This document shows positions 45,697-55,053 of a DNA stretch of 64,000 bases, piece after piece. The first letter of the stretch is position 1. Every line of letters begins with the position of its first letter. Source of the stretch: Paraburkholderia terricola (GTDB taxonomy: Bacteria; Pseudomonadota; Gammaproteobacteria; Burkholderiales; Burkholderiaceae); assembly GCF_900142195.1 (NCBI RefSeq), contig NZ_FRAB01000009.1, positions 30,065 to 94,064 of the forward strand. The letters are read 5' to 3'. The notes beneath the pieces are model-generated. The model made no database searches and was not told the DNA's origin. It was given only the letters and a program-made list of their open reading frames with translations. The position numbers and the translations under genes are program-made.

Positions 45697-46779
45697 ATGT
45701 CGAACACCTATCGGATCGCGGTCATTCCCGGCGACGGCATCGGCGTCGAAGTCATGCCGGAAGCCATTCGCGTGCTGGAGGCGGTGAAGGCGCGCTTCGG
45801 CATCGAGCTGGAGTATCAGCACATCGAATGGGCGAGCTGCGACTACTACGCGAAGCACGGCAAGATGATGCCGGACGACTGGAAAGCGCAACTGCAATCG
45901 GCGGATGCGATTCTGTTCGGCGCGGTGGGCTGGCCCGACACGGTGCCCGACCACATCTCCCTGTGGGGCTCGCTGCTGAAATTCCGCCGCGAGTTCGATC
46001 AATACATCAACCTGCGCCCGGCGCGGCTCTTTGCCGGCGTGCCTTCGCCGCTCGCGGGCCGCAAGGCTGGCGACATCGATTTCTGGATCGTGCGCGAAAA
46101 CACCGAGGGCGAATATTCGTCGGTGGGCGGCGTGATGTTCGAAGGCACCGAGCGCGAATTCGTGTTGCAGGAATCCGTCTTCACGCGCCACGGCAGCGAG
46201 CGCGTGCTGAAGTTCGCGTTCGACCTCGCGCAGCGGCGCGAGCGCAAGAAGATCACGGTGGCCACCAAGAGCAACGGCATCGCGATCAGCATGCCGTGGT
46301 GGGACAAATGCGCGGCCGGCATCGCGGCGCAGTATCCCGACGTGACGTGGGACAAGCAGCACATCGACATCTTGTGCGCGCGCTTCGTGCTGAACCCGGA
46401 CCGCTTCGACGTGGTGGTCGCCACCAATCTGTTCGGCGACATCCTCTCCGATCTCGGCCCGGCCTGCACCGGCACGATCGGTCTCGCACCGTCGGGCAAC
46501 CTGAACCCCGACCGCAAGTTTCCCTCGCTGTTCGAGCCGGTGCACGGCTCGGCGCCCGACATCGCCGGCAAGAACATCGCCAATCCGATCGCGATGATCT
46601 GGTCGGCGGCGATGATGCTCGACTTCCTCGGCAATCACGCGGGCAAGGAACGCGAGGCGCACGACGCGATTCTCGCGGCGATCGAGGCAACGCTGGTCGA
46701 AGGCCCGCATACCGGCGACCTGGGCGGCAAGGCGAACACCACCGAAGTGGGCGAGGCGATCGCGGCAAGGCTTGCTTGA
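45697..46779 (+). CDS. ttuC: Tartrate dehydrogenase/decarboxylase or D-malate dehydrogenase
   Basis: A 360-residue member of the isocitrate/isopropylmalate dehydrogenase family. It has IAVIPGDGIGVEVMPEA at the start, WIVRENTEGEYSSVGG, the Lys in TVATKSNGIAIS, and NLFGDILSDLGPACTG with the metal-binding Asp residues; this matches TtuC/DmlA, which oxidises tartrate or D-malate with NAD. GGAGGAG precedes the ATG. It is followed by an aspartoacylase-like gene and a cupin gene in the same direction. Confidence 0.88.
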   Translation: MSNTYRIAVIPGDGIGVEVMPEAIRVLEAVKARFGIELEYQHIEWASCDYYAKHGKMMPDDWKAQLQSADAILFGAVGWPDTVPDHISLWGSLLKFRREFDQYINLRPARLFAGVPSPLAGRKAGDIDFWIVRENTEGEYSSVGGVMFEGTEREFVLQESVFTRHGSERVLKFAFDLAQRRERKKITVATKSNGIAISMPWWDKCAAGIAAQYPDVTWDKQHIDILCARFVLNPDRFDVVVATNLFGDILSDLGPACTGTIGLAPSGNLNPDRKFPSLFEPVHGSAPDIAGKNIANPIAMIWSAAMMLDFLGNHAGKEREAHDAILAAIEATLVEGPHTGDLGGKANTTEVGEAIAARLA

Positions 46780-46814
46780 GAGTTTCGATTACTTATCTAC
46801 GCCAGGACACGCGC

Positions 46815-47795
46815 ATGAGCATGGAAGCCTATCCCATCGAGGTCGAATTCCCCGATATTTCGAAGCATGAACAGTCGCCGTCCGGCATTACCTATGTGCA
46901 CACGTTCGACTCGGGCGTGCCGGGACCGCACGTGATGATCAACGCGCTCACGCACGGCAACGAGGTGTGCGGCGCAATCGTCGTGGACGACTTGCTGCGC
47001 CGCGCGTTGCGGCCGCGGCGCGGGCGCCTCACGCTGGCGTTCGCGAACGTCGCCGCGTACCGGCGCTTCGATCCCGCGAAGCCCGACGCGGCACGTTTCG
47101 TCGATCAGGATTTCAACCGCGTCTGGACCGCCGCCGTGCTCGACGACACGTCGCGCACGTCCAGCGAACTGGCGCGCGCGAGAGAGATGCGGCCGGTGAT
47201 CGATACGGTCGACGCGCTGCTCGATCTGCATTCGATGCATGAAAAGAGCAAGCCGCTGATCGTGGCGGGACCGCTGCAAAAAGGCATCGACCTCGCGGTG
47301 CAACTCGGCACGCCCGCCACCGTGATCTGCGACGAAGGGCATCCCGAAGGCCGCCGCATGCGCGACTACGCAGGCTTCGGCATGGCGGACAGTCCGAAGA
47401 ACGCGTTGCTGATCGAATGCGGACAACACTGGGAACAAAGCGCGGTCGCCGTGGCGCGCGACACCACCGCCCGCTTCCTGTTGCTGGCGGGCGTGGTCGA
47501 TGCAACGGATTTGCCGGCCGATTGGCTCGCGCCCTTGCCGCCCGTCCAGCACATCGTTCGCGTGACGCAGCCGGTGGTGGCGAGCAGCATGGACTTTCGC
47601 TTCGCGGCGCCGTACACCGGCCTTGAGATATTCGACAAAGCCGGCGCGGTGATCGGCTGGTCGAACGGCGAAGCGGTCGCCACGCCTTACGACAACTGCA
47701 TGCTCGTCATGCCCTCGCTGCGGCAACTGCGTCCGGGCGTGACCGTCGTGCGGCTGGGCAAGATCGAGCAAACCATCGCCAACACCGGCCGATGA
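46815..47795 (+). CDS. Succinylglutamate desuccinylase/aspartoacylase-like zinc hydrolase
   Basis: A 326-residue M14-type protein. Zinc ligands His and Glu are in NALTHGNEVCG, a further His is in DALLDLHSMHEK, and the FVDQDFNRVW region matches the family substrate Arg/Asn loop. Family enzymes remove an acyl group from N-acyl amino acids. The C-terminal third includes a beta-rich domain (RFAAPYTGLEIF). ATG 46815 lies 35 bases after ttuC. Its presence beside a hydroxyacid dehydrogenase suggests that an acylated or amide precursor is opened first; that is inference. Confidence 0.82.
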   Translation: MSMEAYPIEVEFPDISKHEQSPSGITYVHTFDSGVPGPHVMINALTHGNEVCGAIVVDDLLRRALRPRRGRLTLAFANVAAYRRFDPAKPDAARFVDQDFNRVWTAAVLDDTSRTSSELARAREMRPVIDTVDALLDLHSMHEKSKPLIVAGPLQKGIDLAVQLGTPATVICDEGHPEGRRMRDYAGFGMADSPKNALLIECGQHWEQSAVAVARDTTARFLLLAGVVDATDLPADWLAPLPPVQHIVRVTQPVVASSMDFRFAAPYTGLEIFDKAGAVIGWSNGEAVATPYDNCMLVMPSLRQLRPGVTVVRLGKIEQTIANTGR

Positions 47796-47829
47796 CCCGG
47801 CTCGTGCACATTCAAAAGGCAGCGTGAAG

Positions 47830-48174
47830 ATGAAGGTTCAACACATCGAGCAGAGCGTGAATCTGACCAATCTCGAGGATTGGGGCACCGCGGGCCTGCC
47901 CGGCACGACGCCGGCCCAGGTGTCGGGCGTGCAGCGCGTGATCAAGGGCAGCGAATCCGTCGACGCCGGCATTTTCGAATGCACGGCGGGCACCTACCGG
48001 CGCTCGGTCAAACAGGCCGAAGTGATGCACTTTCTCGCGGGGCGCGGACGCTTCACGCCCGACAACGAAGAAACGATCCATTTCGCGAGCGGCGATACGC
48101 TCTTTTTCGAAGCCAACACTGAAGGGCTGTGGGAAGTCGAGGAAACCATCCGCAAGGTTTATGTGATCTTCTGA
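47830..48174 (+). CDS. Small cupin-domain protein
   Basis: A 114-residue single-domain cupin of the EutQ/DUF861-like sort (GIFECTAGTYRRSVKQAEVM, then GRGRFTPDNEETIHFASGD and LWEVEETIRKVYVIF). The metal-binding His set is reduced compared with enzymatic cupins, so it may be a binding or auxiliary protein. AAAAGG precedes both GTG 47824 and ATG 47830; I use the ATG. Third gene of the ttuC group. Confidence 0.8.
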   Translation: MKVQHIEQSVNLTNLEDWGTAGLPGTTPAQVSGVQRVIKGSESVDAGIFECTAGTYRRSVKQAEVMHFLAGRGRFTPDNEETIHFASGDTLFFEANTEGLWEVEETIRKVYVIF

Positions 48175-48505
48175 ACCGCTTGCTTGCATGAAGCGCCGCG
48201 CCGTCTTCAACCCGTGGACGCGGCGCTTGAAATCCCCCTCCCATTTCGTCCTCTCCCGGCGCCTGCCGTCACATCGACGCGCGCCGCGGCATCCCCAGCG
48301 GTTCGCGCTGCCTGATCCATTCTTGCAAACGATGTCGGGTAATCCCGCGTTGACCCGTTCTCGTCAAACTCACTACAGTCGCACTTGTTCATATAAAGAA
48401 TCACGGTTCTATATCCGAACAAACTAGCCAGCAAATATCGACAGCGGTCGTAAAATAAGAAGAGGCTCGCCATGAACGAGCCTTTTCGCAGTCAGGAGAC
48501 CCACC
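48175..48505. other. Intergenic region upstream of AAHS carrier
   Basis: A 331-base spacer with no supported gene. It is A/T-rich toward its right half. A possible sigma-70 promoter is TTGACC (48350-48355), 18 bases, TACAGT (48374-48379). A second weaker candidate begins with TTGTTC near 48385. Both would serve the MFS gene. Confidence 0.4.
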
Positions 48506-49864
48506 ATGAACCGCAGCACCGCTGTGAACGTTCAAACCTTCCTCAACGAACAGCCCTTCTCGCCGTTCCAGTGGCTGATCTTTTGCATGTGCTTCGTCAT
48601 CGTCCTGCTGGACGGTTTCGACACGGCCGCGATCGGCTTCATCGCGCCTTCGCTGATCGTCCAGTGGGGCATCACGAAACCGGCGCTCGCGCCGGTGCTG
48701 AGCGCGGCGCTGTTCGGTCTCGCGTGCGGCGCGCTGGGCTCCGGGCCGCTGTCGGACCGGCTCGGGCGGCGCTCCATGCTGCTCGGCTCGGTGCTGCTGT
48801 TCGGCGTGGCCTGCCTCGGCTCGGCGTTCTCGAACAGCATCGAGCAATTGACCGTGCTGCGCTTCATCACCGGCGTCGGTCTCGGCGCGGCCATGCCGAA
48901 CGCCGTGACGATGATGGGCGAGTACTGCCCGGACCGCCGCCGCGCGACCCTCATCAATCTGATGTTTTGCGGCTTCCCGCTCGGCGCCGCCTTCGGCGGT
49001 TTTCTCGCCGCGTGGATGATTCCGCACTTCGGCTGGCGCAGCGTGCTGGTGCTCGGCGGCGTCGCGCCGCTTCTGCTGCTGATCGTGCTGGTGTTGCAAA
49101 TGCCGGAATCGGTCCGCTACATGGTGGCCAACAACAAGCCGGTCGAACGGATTCGCGCGGCGCTCGCGCGCATTTCGAGCGAAGCGGCGCAAGCCGGCAC
49201 CTTCGTGATGACCGAAACCGCGCCGCAAACCGGCGGCAAGGGTCTCGCCGTGGTGCTGTCGCGCTCGTACATCATCGGCTCAGTGATGCTGTGGATCACC
49301 TACTTCATGGGCCTCGTGATCTTTTACGCGTCGATCAACTGGATGCCGATCTTGCTGAAGGACGCCGGACTCACGCCGCAACGCGCGACGCTGATCTCCG
49401 CGCTGTTCCCGCTCGGCGGCGTGGGCGCGGTGTTGTGCGGCATGCTGATGGACCGCTTTAACGCGAACCGCATCATCGCGGCCTGCTATGCGCTCACCGC
49501 GATCAGCGTGTACTTCATCGGCCAGGCGGTCGGCAACGTGGGCGTGCTGGTGTTCATCGTGTTCGTCGCGGGCGTGCTGATGAATACGGCGCAATCGTCG
49601 ATGCCGGCGCTCGCCGCCGCGTTTTATCCGACCGAAGGGCGCGGCACGGGCGTGGCGTGGATGCTCGGCATCGGACGCTTCGGCGGGATCGCGGGCTCGT
49701 TCCTCGTGGCCGAACTGGCGCGCCGGCATTTCTCGTTCGCCGGTATCTTCGCGACGATCGCGGTGGCCGGCGTGATTTCGTGCGTGGCGCTCCTGATCAA
49801 GCAGGCGGTGCGGCCGCACACGGCCGCGGCGAATGCGCCGAAAGCGGAGTCGTTCGGGCATTGA
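48506..49864 (+). CDS. MFS transporter, aromatic acid:H+ symporter (AAHS) family
   Basis: A 452-residue 12-segment carrier similar to PcaK/BenK-type proteins. The first segment has DGFDTAAIGFIAPSL with the conserved acidic residues, loop 2-3 is SDRLGRRSMLLG, and GVGLGAAMPNAVTMMGEY is the segment 4 region. Likely imports an aromatic or other organic acid with protons. AGGAG precedes the ATG. It may take up the substrate of the preceding ttuC group, but a 331-base gap separates them. Confidence 0.88.
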   Translation: MNRSTAVNVQTFLNEQPFSPFQWLIFCMCFVIVLLDGFDTAAIGFIAPSLIVQWGITKPALAPVLSAALFGLACGALGSGPLSDRLGRRSMLLGSVLLFGVACLGSAFSNSIEQLTVLRFITGVGLGAAMPNAVTMMGEYCPDRRRATLINLMFCGFPLGAAFGGFLAAWMIPHFGWRSVLVLGGVAPLLLLIVLVLQMPESVRYMVANNKPVERIRAALARISSEAAQAGTFVMTETAPQTGGKGLAVVLSRSYIIGSVMLWITYFMGLVIFYASINWMPILLKDAGLTPQRATLISALFPLGGVGAVLCGMLMDRFNANRIIAACYALTAISVYFIGQAVGNVGVLVFIVFVAGVLMNTAQSSMPALAAAFYPTEGRGTGVAWMLGIGRFGGIAGSFLVAELARRHFSFAGIFATIAVAGVISCVALLIKQAVRPHTAAANAPKAESFGH

Positions 49865-49888
49865 TGCGGGCATTGATGTGGACAAGGA

Positions 49889-49916
49889 AGCAGGCGCCGG
49901 GACGCTGGCGCCTGCT
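49889..49916. terminator. Bidirectional hairpin terminator
   Basis: A perfect 10-bp stem (AGCAGGCGCC with GGCGCCTGCT) and 8-base loop lies between the convergent MFS and GH53 genes, 24 bases from each stop. No T-run follows, but position and stem fit a shared terminator. Confidence 0.6.
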
Positions 49917-49939
49917 ATCGCACGAAGATTTCGCCGCTT

Positions 49940-51100
49940 CTAGCGCTTGCGGAACGCGTCCAGCGAACTCAGCACGTTGCCCTTGAAATCGAACAACGTA
50001 TTGTTGTCCCACTGATCGCCGGCGCCGACTTTCCATCCCACGTTCGGCGTCGGTATCCACTCGGGTTCCCACCAGAACACGCCCTTGCCGTGGCCGCCGG
50101 GGATCGCCTTCACGATATCCGTCACCGCGCCGAGAAACTGCGCCTGGCCGGCAGGCGTCTGCGGGAAAGCCGTCGACCCGGTGTTGGTCATCGCGTTCGG
50201 CTCCGAATCACCGTCGCTGGTGGTCCACGGATAAGCGGTCTCGACGACCATCACGTCCTTGCCGTAGCGCGTCGCCAGATCGTTCGCGTTGTTTTGCAGA
50301 TCGCTTAGCGACCCCTGCCATTGCGGGTAATACGACAGGCCGATCACATCGAACGTGACGCCGCGCTGTATCGCGCTGTCGTACCACCAACGGCTCGTCG
50401 CGTTGTTGCCGCCGCTGTCGATATGCAGCATGACCTGGATGCGCTCGTCGACCGATTTGACCGCGTCGTGCCCCGCCTTCAGCAACTGCGCGAGGTTGTC
50501 CCACTGATCGTACTTGCCCAGCGGCCACAGCATGCCGCCGGTGATTTCGTTGCCGACCTGAACCCACTCGGGACGCACCCCGTCGCGCTCGAGCATCCTG
50601 AGAACGTTCGACGTGTATTCCGACAACAGCGCGCAAGTTTGCGCGATGTCCTTGCCCGCCCATGCATGCGGCGGATACTGCTTGCCCGGATCGGCCCACC
50701 AGTCGCTGTAGTGGAAGTCGATCAGCACGCGCATGCCGAGCGCGGCGGCTCGCCGCGCCAGCACGCGCACATGTTCGGCGTTGTTGTAGCCGGCTGCGGG
50801 GCTTTGGTCGGCGGGGAAAAAATCCGGATTGCCGGGATCGTTCCAGACCTTGATGCGGATCGAGTCGACGCCGTGCTTCTTCAGGAGCAGCAGACAGTCG
50901 AGCGGCACGCCCTGCTCGTAGAACTTCGCGCCGTTCGCCTCCAGTTCCAGCAGCGTAGAGACGTCCGCGCCCATTGCAAACCGCTTGCCGCGGCCGGCCA
51001 ATGCCAAATCGGCAGCAAGAGCCGGCGTGCCGACCGTCGCCCCGACGCCGGCCGCGGCCGCGGCGGAAGCGAGCCATCCCAGCATTTCTCTTCGGTTCAT
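49940..51100 (-). CDS. ganA: Secreted endo-beta-1,4-galactanase, GH53
   Basis: A 386-residue exported glycoside hydrolase cutting beta-1,4-galactan side chains of pectin. The signal region starts MNRREMLGWLASAAAAAG with a twin-arginine pair and ends near TPALAADLA. The catalytic acid/base Glu is in VQVGNEITGGMLWP and the nucleophile Glu in VMVVETAYPWT, both GH53 hallmarks; FHYSDWWADPGKQ is the other family signature. It is the last gene of a seven-kb minus-strand group with an importer and GH42. The products would be galacto-oligosaccharides. Confidence 0.93.
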   Translation of the reverse strand: MNRREMLGWLASAAAAAGVGATVGTPALAADLALAGRGKRFAMGADVSTLLELEANGAKFYEQGVPLDCLLLLKKHGVDSIRIKVWNDPGNPDFFPADQSPAAGYNNAEHVRVLARRAAALGMRVLIDFHYSDWWADPGKQYPPHAWAGKDIAQTCALLSEYTSNVLRMLERDGVRPEWVQVGNEITGGMLWPLGKYDQWDNLAQLLKAGHDAVKSVDERIQVMLHIDSGGNNATSRWWYDSAIQRGVTFDVIGLSYYPQWQGSLSDLQNNANDLATRYGKDVMVVETAYPWTTSDGDSEPNAMTNTGSTAFPQTPAGQAQFLGAVTDIVKAIPGGHGKGVFWWEPEWIPTPNVGWKVGAGDQWDNNTLFDFKGNVLSSLDAFRKR

Positions 51101-51208
51101 CTGTCATCCTCCATGTTGAATGGCGGCTTTTTGGAAGGCCGCCTGTTCGGGGTTGAAGCGCCTGCGATGCCTTCTTTCGACTTGATCCACGTCTGGCCGA
51201 ATGCCGGT

Positions 51209-53173
51209 TCAAGCGTCCTGCCATGCGCAGACATCGCCGGTTTTCAGCAGCGCATCGCCGAGCACGAATGTGGCGTTGGCCGGCGCGGGCGCTTGCACCG
51301 GCTGCGCGCCGAAATTGAACGCGAAGGTCAAACCGCCGCGGCGGCGAATGCGCAAGCCGTCGGCGAGCTGTTGCGTTTCGATGCCGGCCTCGTTCGCCGC
51401 CTGCTGCAAGACCGCGCGATGCAACGCATGCGATAGCCACGCCGCCACGTAACGCACCTTGCCGCGCGAAAGAATCGCGGGCCACGCGTCGTCGAATTGG
51501 GCGTCGATGCGGGTCTCGCCATTGGCGCGAACATGCTCGCGCCAATGGATCGCCACGCCTTGCGCGTCGCCGATGGAAATCGCGGGCGCAAGCGTCGGAC
51601 GCAGCGTTTCGACTTCGAGCACCTGCATCGGCAGGACGCTTTGCAACGCGCCAGGCGGCAGGCTCGAAGGAATCGCGAAGGTGGTGGTTTTCGAACCGCT
51701 TCGCGGACCGAAAACCCAGTGCGCGCTGCCGCGCTCGATCTGCTCGACGAGCGCAGCGTCGATCACCGCGATGCTCGGCACGACCACGAGGCGATATGAC
51801 GAAAGGTCGGCCTTGCTCGAAACGATATCGACGTCGAGCCCGAGTTCGCGCAGCGACGCGTAATAGTCGAACACCAGCGTCTGATAATCGAAGCTCTTGC
51901 CGTGGCGCTGAATCTCGAACATCCATTGCGTCTCGTAGTCGAACACGACCGCAACGGACGCGCGCGCGGGCGCGCCGAGTCCCGTCAATGCCGGCGACCG
52001 CGCAATCTCGCGCGCCGCCTGTTGCACTTCCAGACCGCCCGGCGAGAGTTCGTTGTTCGGCAGATTCAGCCCGGAATGCATCTGCTCCTGCGCATACGGG
52101 CACTGACGCCAGCGGAAATACGACACCAGCTCCGCGCCGTGCGCGAACGCCTCGTAAGCCCAGAGGCGGACCATGCCCCTGGCCGGCACCGGATTCCACG
52201 GCGCCCAATTCACCGGTCCGGCTTGCTGCTCCATCACCCAGAAACGGCCGCGACCGATCGCCCGATAGCGGTCGTGATCGAATGCGGAAACATCGGGATG
52301 CGCGGTGCGCGCGTAACGCGCCTTCTGCTCTTCCGGCAACGCGATCGATTCGGTGCGCGCGATCGGATAGCTGTCCCACGCGGCCACATCGAGCGCGTTG
52401 TCGTCGGCAAAGCGGTAGTGGTCGAAGGTCGTGAAGAAACCCATGAAGTTATGCAGCAGATCGGCGGCCGGCGCATGCTCGTGCAATACCTCGATCTGCT
52501 CGCGATGAAAGCTCGCCACTTCGTCCGACATGAAGCGGCGAAAGTCGAGCAGATGAATCGGATTGGCGTCGGTGGGCGTGAGATTCGGCAAGCCGATTGC
52601 GTCGAAGGACGGATACTCCATGCTCCAGAACACGTTGCCCCACGCGTCGTTCAGCGCGTCAATGCGCTCGTAGCGCTGCCGCAGCCACGCCTGAAAGCGC
52701 GCCCGTGCCGCGTCGGAATAGCTCGGCACGGTATCGTGGCAACCGAGTTCGTTATCGGTCTGCCACGCGACGATAGACGGATGCCGTCCGTAGCGCTCGG
52801 CCATTGCCGTGACGATGCGCCGGCACTCGCGGCGATAGACTTCGCTTGAAATGTCGTAGTGGCGGCGCGAACCGAAATTCCAGCGCGTGCCGTCGGCGCG
52901 CACCGGCAACACGTCCGGATGCGCGTCCATCAGCCACTTCGGCGGCGACGCGGTCGGCGTGCCCAGCACGAGTTTCAGTCCCGCATTGGCGAGCGTGGCG
53001 ACGGCTTCATCGAGCCATTCCCACGCGAATTCGCCGGCGCGCGGCTCCATCCGGCTCCACGCGAATTCCGCGATCCGCACGTGCGTGATGCCGAGTTCGA
53101 CCATCCGCTTTGCGTCGTCGGCCCACATCGATCGCGGCCATTGTTCAGGGTAGTAACACACGCCAAGTTGCAT
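51209..53173 (-). CDS. ganB: Beta-galactosidase, GH42
   Basis: A 654-residue cytoplasmic enzyme without signal peptide. It starts MQLGVCYYPEQWP, has the acid/base Glu in WQTDNELGCHDTV and the nucleophile Glu in RFWVMEQQAGPVNW, and the metal/trimer domain later. Cleaves short beta-galactosides coming from galactan, as in GanB-type pathways. I use ATG 53173, since the family fold begins there. It lies between the permease genes and the GH53 gene. Confidence 0.93.
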   Translation of the reverse strand: MQLGVCYYPEQWPRSMWADDAKRMVELGITHVRIAEFAWSRMEPRAGEFAWEWLDEAVATLANAGLKLVLGTPTASPPKWLMDAHPDVLPVRADGTRWNFGSRRHYDISSEVYRRECRRIVTAMAERYGRHPSIVAWQTDNELGCHDTVPSYSDAARARFQAWLRQRYERIDALNDAWGNVFWSMEYPSFDAIGLPNLTPTDANPIHLLDFRRFMSDEVASFHREQIEVLHEHAPAADLLHNFMGFFTTFDHYRFADDNALDVAAWDSYPIARTESIALPEEQKARYARTAHPDVSAFDHDRYRAIGRGRFWVMEQQAGPVNWAPWNPVPARGMVRLWAYEAFAHGAELVSYFRWRQCPYAQEQMHSGLNLPNNELSPGGLEVQQAAREIARSPALTGLGAPARASVAVVFDYETQWMFEIQRHGKSFDYQTLVFDYYASLRELGLDVDIVSSKADLSSYRLVVVPSIAVIDAALVEQIERGSAHWVFGPRSGSKTTTFAIPSSLPPGALQSVLPMQVLEVETLRPTLAPAISIGDAQGVAIHWREHVRANGETRIDAQFDDAWPAILSRGKVRYVAAWLSHALHRAVLQQAANEAGIETQQLADGLRIRRRGGLTFAFNFGAQPVQAPAPANATFVLGDALLKTGDVCAWQDA

Positions 53174-53210
53174 GAGAGAGTCTCGTGGGTAGATGAATTC
53201 GAACGGGCGC

Positions 53211-54062
53211 TCAGCCCTTGCTTGCGCCAAAAGTCAGGCCGGCGACGAAATGCTTTTGCATCGCGAAGAACATCAGCACCGAAGGCAACGCGGCCAGCAC
53301 GGAGCCCGCCGCCACCAGGTTCCATGCGGTTGTCCACTGACCCTTGAGCGCCGCGACGCCGACGGTGATCGGCGCGGCCTCGTCGCCTTGCGTGAGACAC
53401 AGCGCCCAGAAGTAGTCGTTCCAGACGAACGTGAACACCAGAATGCCGAGCGCGGCGAGCGCGGGACGGATCAGCGGCAACACGATGCGCCAGTAGATGG
53501 TCCATTCGCTCGCGCCTTCCACGCGCGCGGCCTCGATCATTTCGAACGGCAACTGCTTGATGAAATTGCGCAGGAACAGCGTGCAAAAGCCGGTCTGAAA
53601 CGACACGTGAAAAATCACCAGCGCCCACACGGTATTGAAGAGCCCGACTTTCAGCGCCATGTCGCGCACGGGAATCATCAGGATCTGGATCGGCACGAAA
53701 TTGCCGGCGACAAACGCGAACAGCACCGCCGTATTGCCGGGAAACCGATAGGTCGCCAGCGCGAAGCCCGCCATCGACGCCAGCACGATCGCGCCGAGCA
53801 CGGACGGCACGGTAATCAGCACACTATTGGCGAAGTAATGCAGCATCGGCGTTTGCGTGAGCGCGGTGCCGTAGTTCTCGATCAACGCGAAGTGCTGGGG
53901 CCAGCCCCAGTAATCGCCGCGAGAAAGCTCATCGGAAGAACGGATCGACGTGACCAGCACCGCCAGCATCGGCAGCAGCCACACGAGCAGCGCGATCGGC
54001 AGCGACGCTTTGTATAGCGTGCGATTGAGCGGTTTCCAGCGTTCGACGGGAAGCGGATACAT
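53211..54062 (-). CDS. Sugar ABC permease (MalG/GanQ type)
   Basis: A 283-residue inner-membrane permease with six segments and the EAA loop EAARVEGASEWTIYWRIVLPL. It pairs with the upstream MalF-type permease and the UgpC-type ATPase. ATG 54062 lies 20 bases after that gene. Context (GH53, GH42) says it imports galacto-oligosaccharides. Confidence 0.92.
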   Translation of the reverse strand: MYPLPVERWKPLNRTLYKASLPIALLVWLLPMLAVLVTSIRSSDELSRGDYWGWPQHFALIENYGTALTQTPMLHYFANSVLITVPSVLGAIVLASMAGFALATYRFPGNTAVLFAFVAGNFVPIQILMIPVRDMALKVGLFNTVWALVIFHVSFQTGFCTLFLRNFIKQLPFEMIEAARVEGASEWTIYWRIVLPLIRPALAALGILVFTFVWNDYFWALCLTQGDEAAPITVGVAALKGQWTTAWNLVAAGSVLAALPSVLMFFAMQKHFVAGLTFGASKG

Positions 54063-54081
54063 GACGCGTGACTCCTGGAAA

Positions 54082-54987
54082 TCAACGTTCCTCGCGCAGC
54101 ATGCGGCGCAGATGGAACACGATGTAGACGAGCATGATGGCGAACAGCACGACGGCAATCGCCGCGGAATAGCCTTCGCGGTAGTACTTGATGGCCTGGT
54201 CGTACATGTAATAGGCGAGCACGGTGGAACTGTCGAACGGACCGCCGCCGCTCATCACGGCAATCAGGTCGAAGCTGCGCAGCGCGCCGATCACGGTCAG
54301 CACGACGGCCATGAACGTGGCGGGCCGCAGTTGCGGAAGAATCACGTGCCACAGGAGACGCAAACCCTTCGCGCCCTCCATGCGCGCCGCCTCGACCACT
54401 TCGGGGTTGATGCCCGTGAGGCCGGTGAGATACAGCACCATGCAGAACGGCGTCTGCGGCCATAGCGCGGCGAAGATAATGCCGAACGTCGCCGTGCCGG
54501 GATCGCCGAGCACCGGAATGCCGTGGCCGACGATCAGGCGCAGCAAGCCGAAGCCGGGGTCGTAGAACCAGCTGAACACGAGACCGACCACCACGCCCGA
54601 GAGCACGAACGGCGCGAAGAACAGCGACTTCACCACGCGCATGCCGCGCACATGCTGGTTCAGATACAACGCGAACAGCAGACCGAGCGGCGGCGCCAGC
54701 AGGAACAGCGCGAGCCAGATCAGGTTGTTCCTGAGCGCCGTATAGAAGGTGTCCGCATGAAACAGCTCGATGTAATTATCGAAGCCCGCGAACGTCTTCG
54801 GCGTCATGCCGTCCCAGTGATAGAAGCTGAGCGAGATGCTGCTCACGATCGGGTAAATCACGCACAGGCAGAACAACGCGCAACCCGGCAGCAGGAAGAA
54901 AAACGCGGCGCGGTGCTGGTGACGGCGCGTCGTCGAGACGTGACGGTACCGGGCCGCGGGCAGGCGGCTCGCTGCGGAATCAGACAT
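54082..54987 (-). CDS. Sugar ABC permease (MalF/GanP type)
   Basis: A 301-residue permease with a basic N-terminus of some 28 residues, about six segments and the EAA loop EAARMEGAKGLRLLWHVILPQL. It follows the binding-protein gene by 66 bases. It forms the channel with the MalG-type permease. Confidence 0.92.
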   Translation of the reverse strand: MSDSAASRLPAARYRHVSTTRRHQHRAAFFFLLPGCALFCLCVIYPIVSSISLSFYHWDGMTPKTFAGFDNYIELFHADTFYTALRNNLIWLALFLLAPPLGLLFALYLNQHVRGMRVVKSLFFAPFVLSGVVVGLVFSWFYDPGFGLLRLIVGHGIPVLGDPGTATFGIIFAALWPQTPFCMVLYLTGLTGINPEVVEAARMEGAKGLRLLWHVILPQLRPATFMAVVLTVIGALRSFDLIAVMSGGGPFDSSTVLAYYMYDQAIKYYREGYSAAIAVVLFAIMLVYIVFHLRRMLREER

Positions 54988-55053
54988 GGATCGGGCCTCG
55001 TCGAAAATCGAAGGCGAGCGCCGGCCGTGGCTAGGCCGCCGGCGCTCCGGGAC

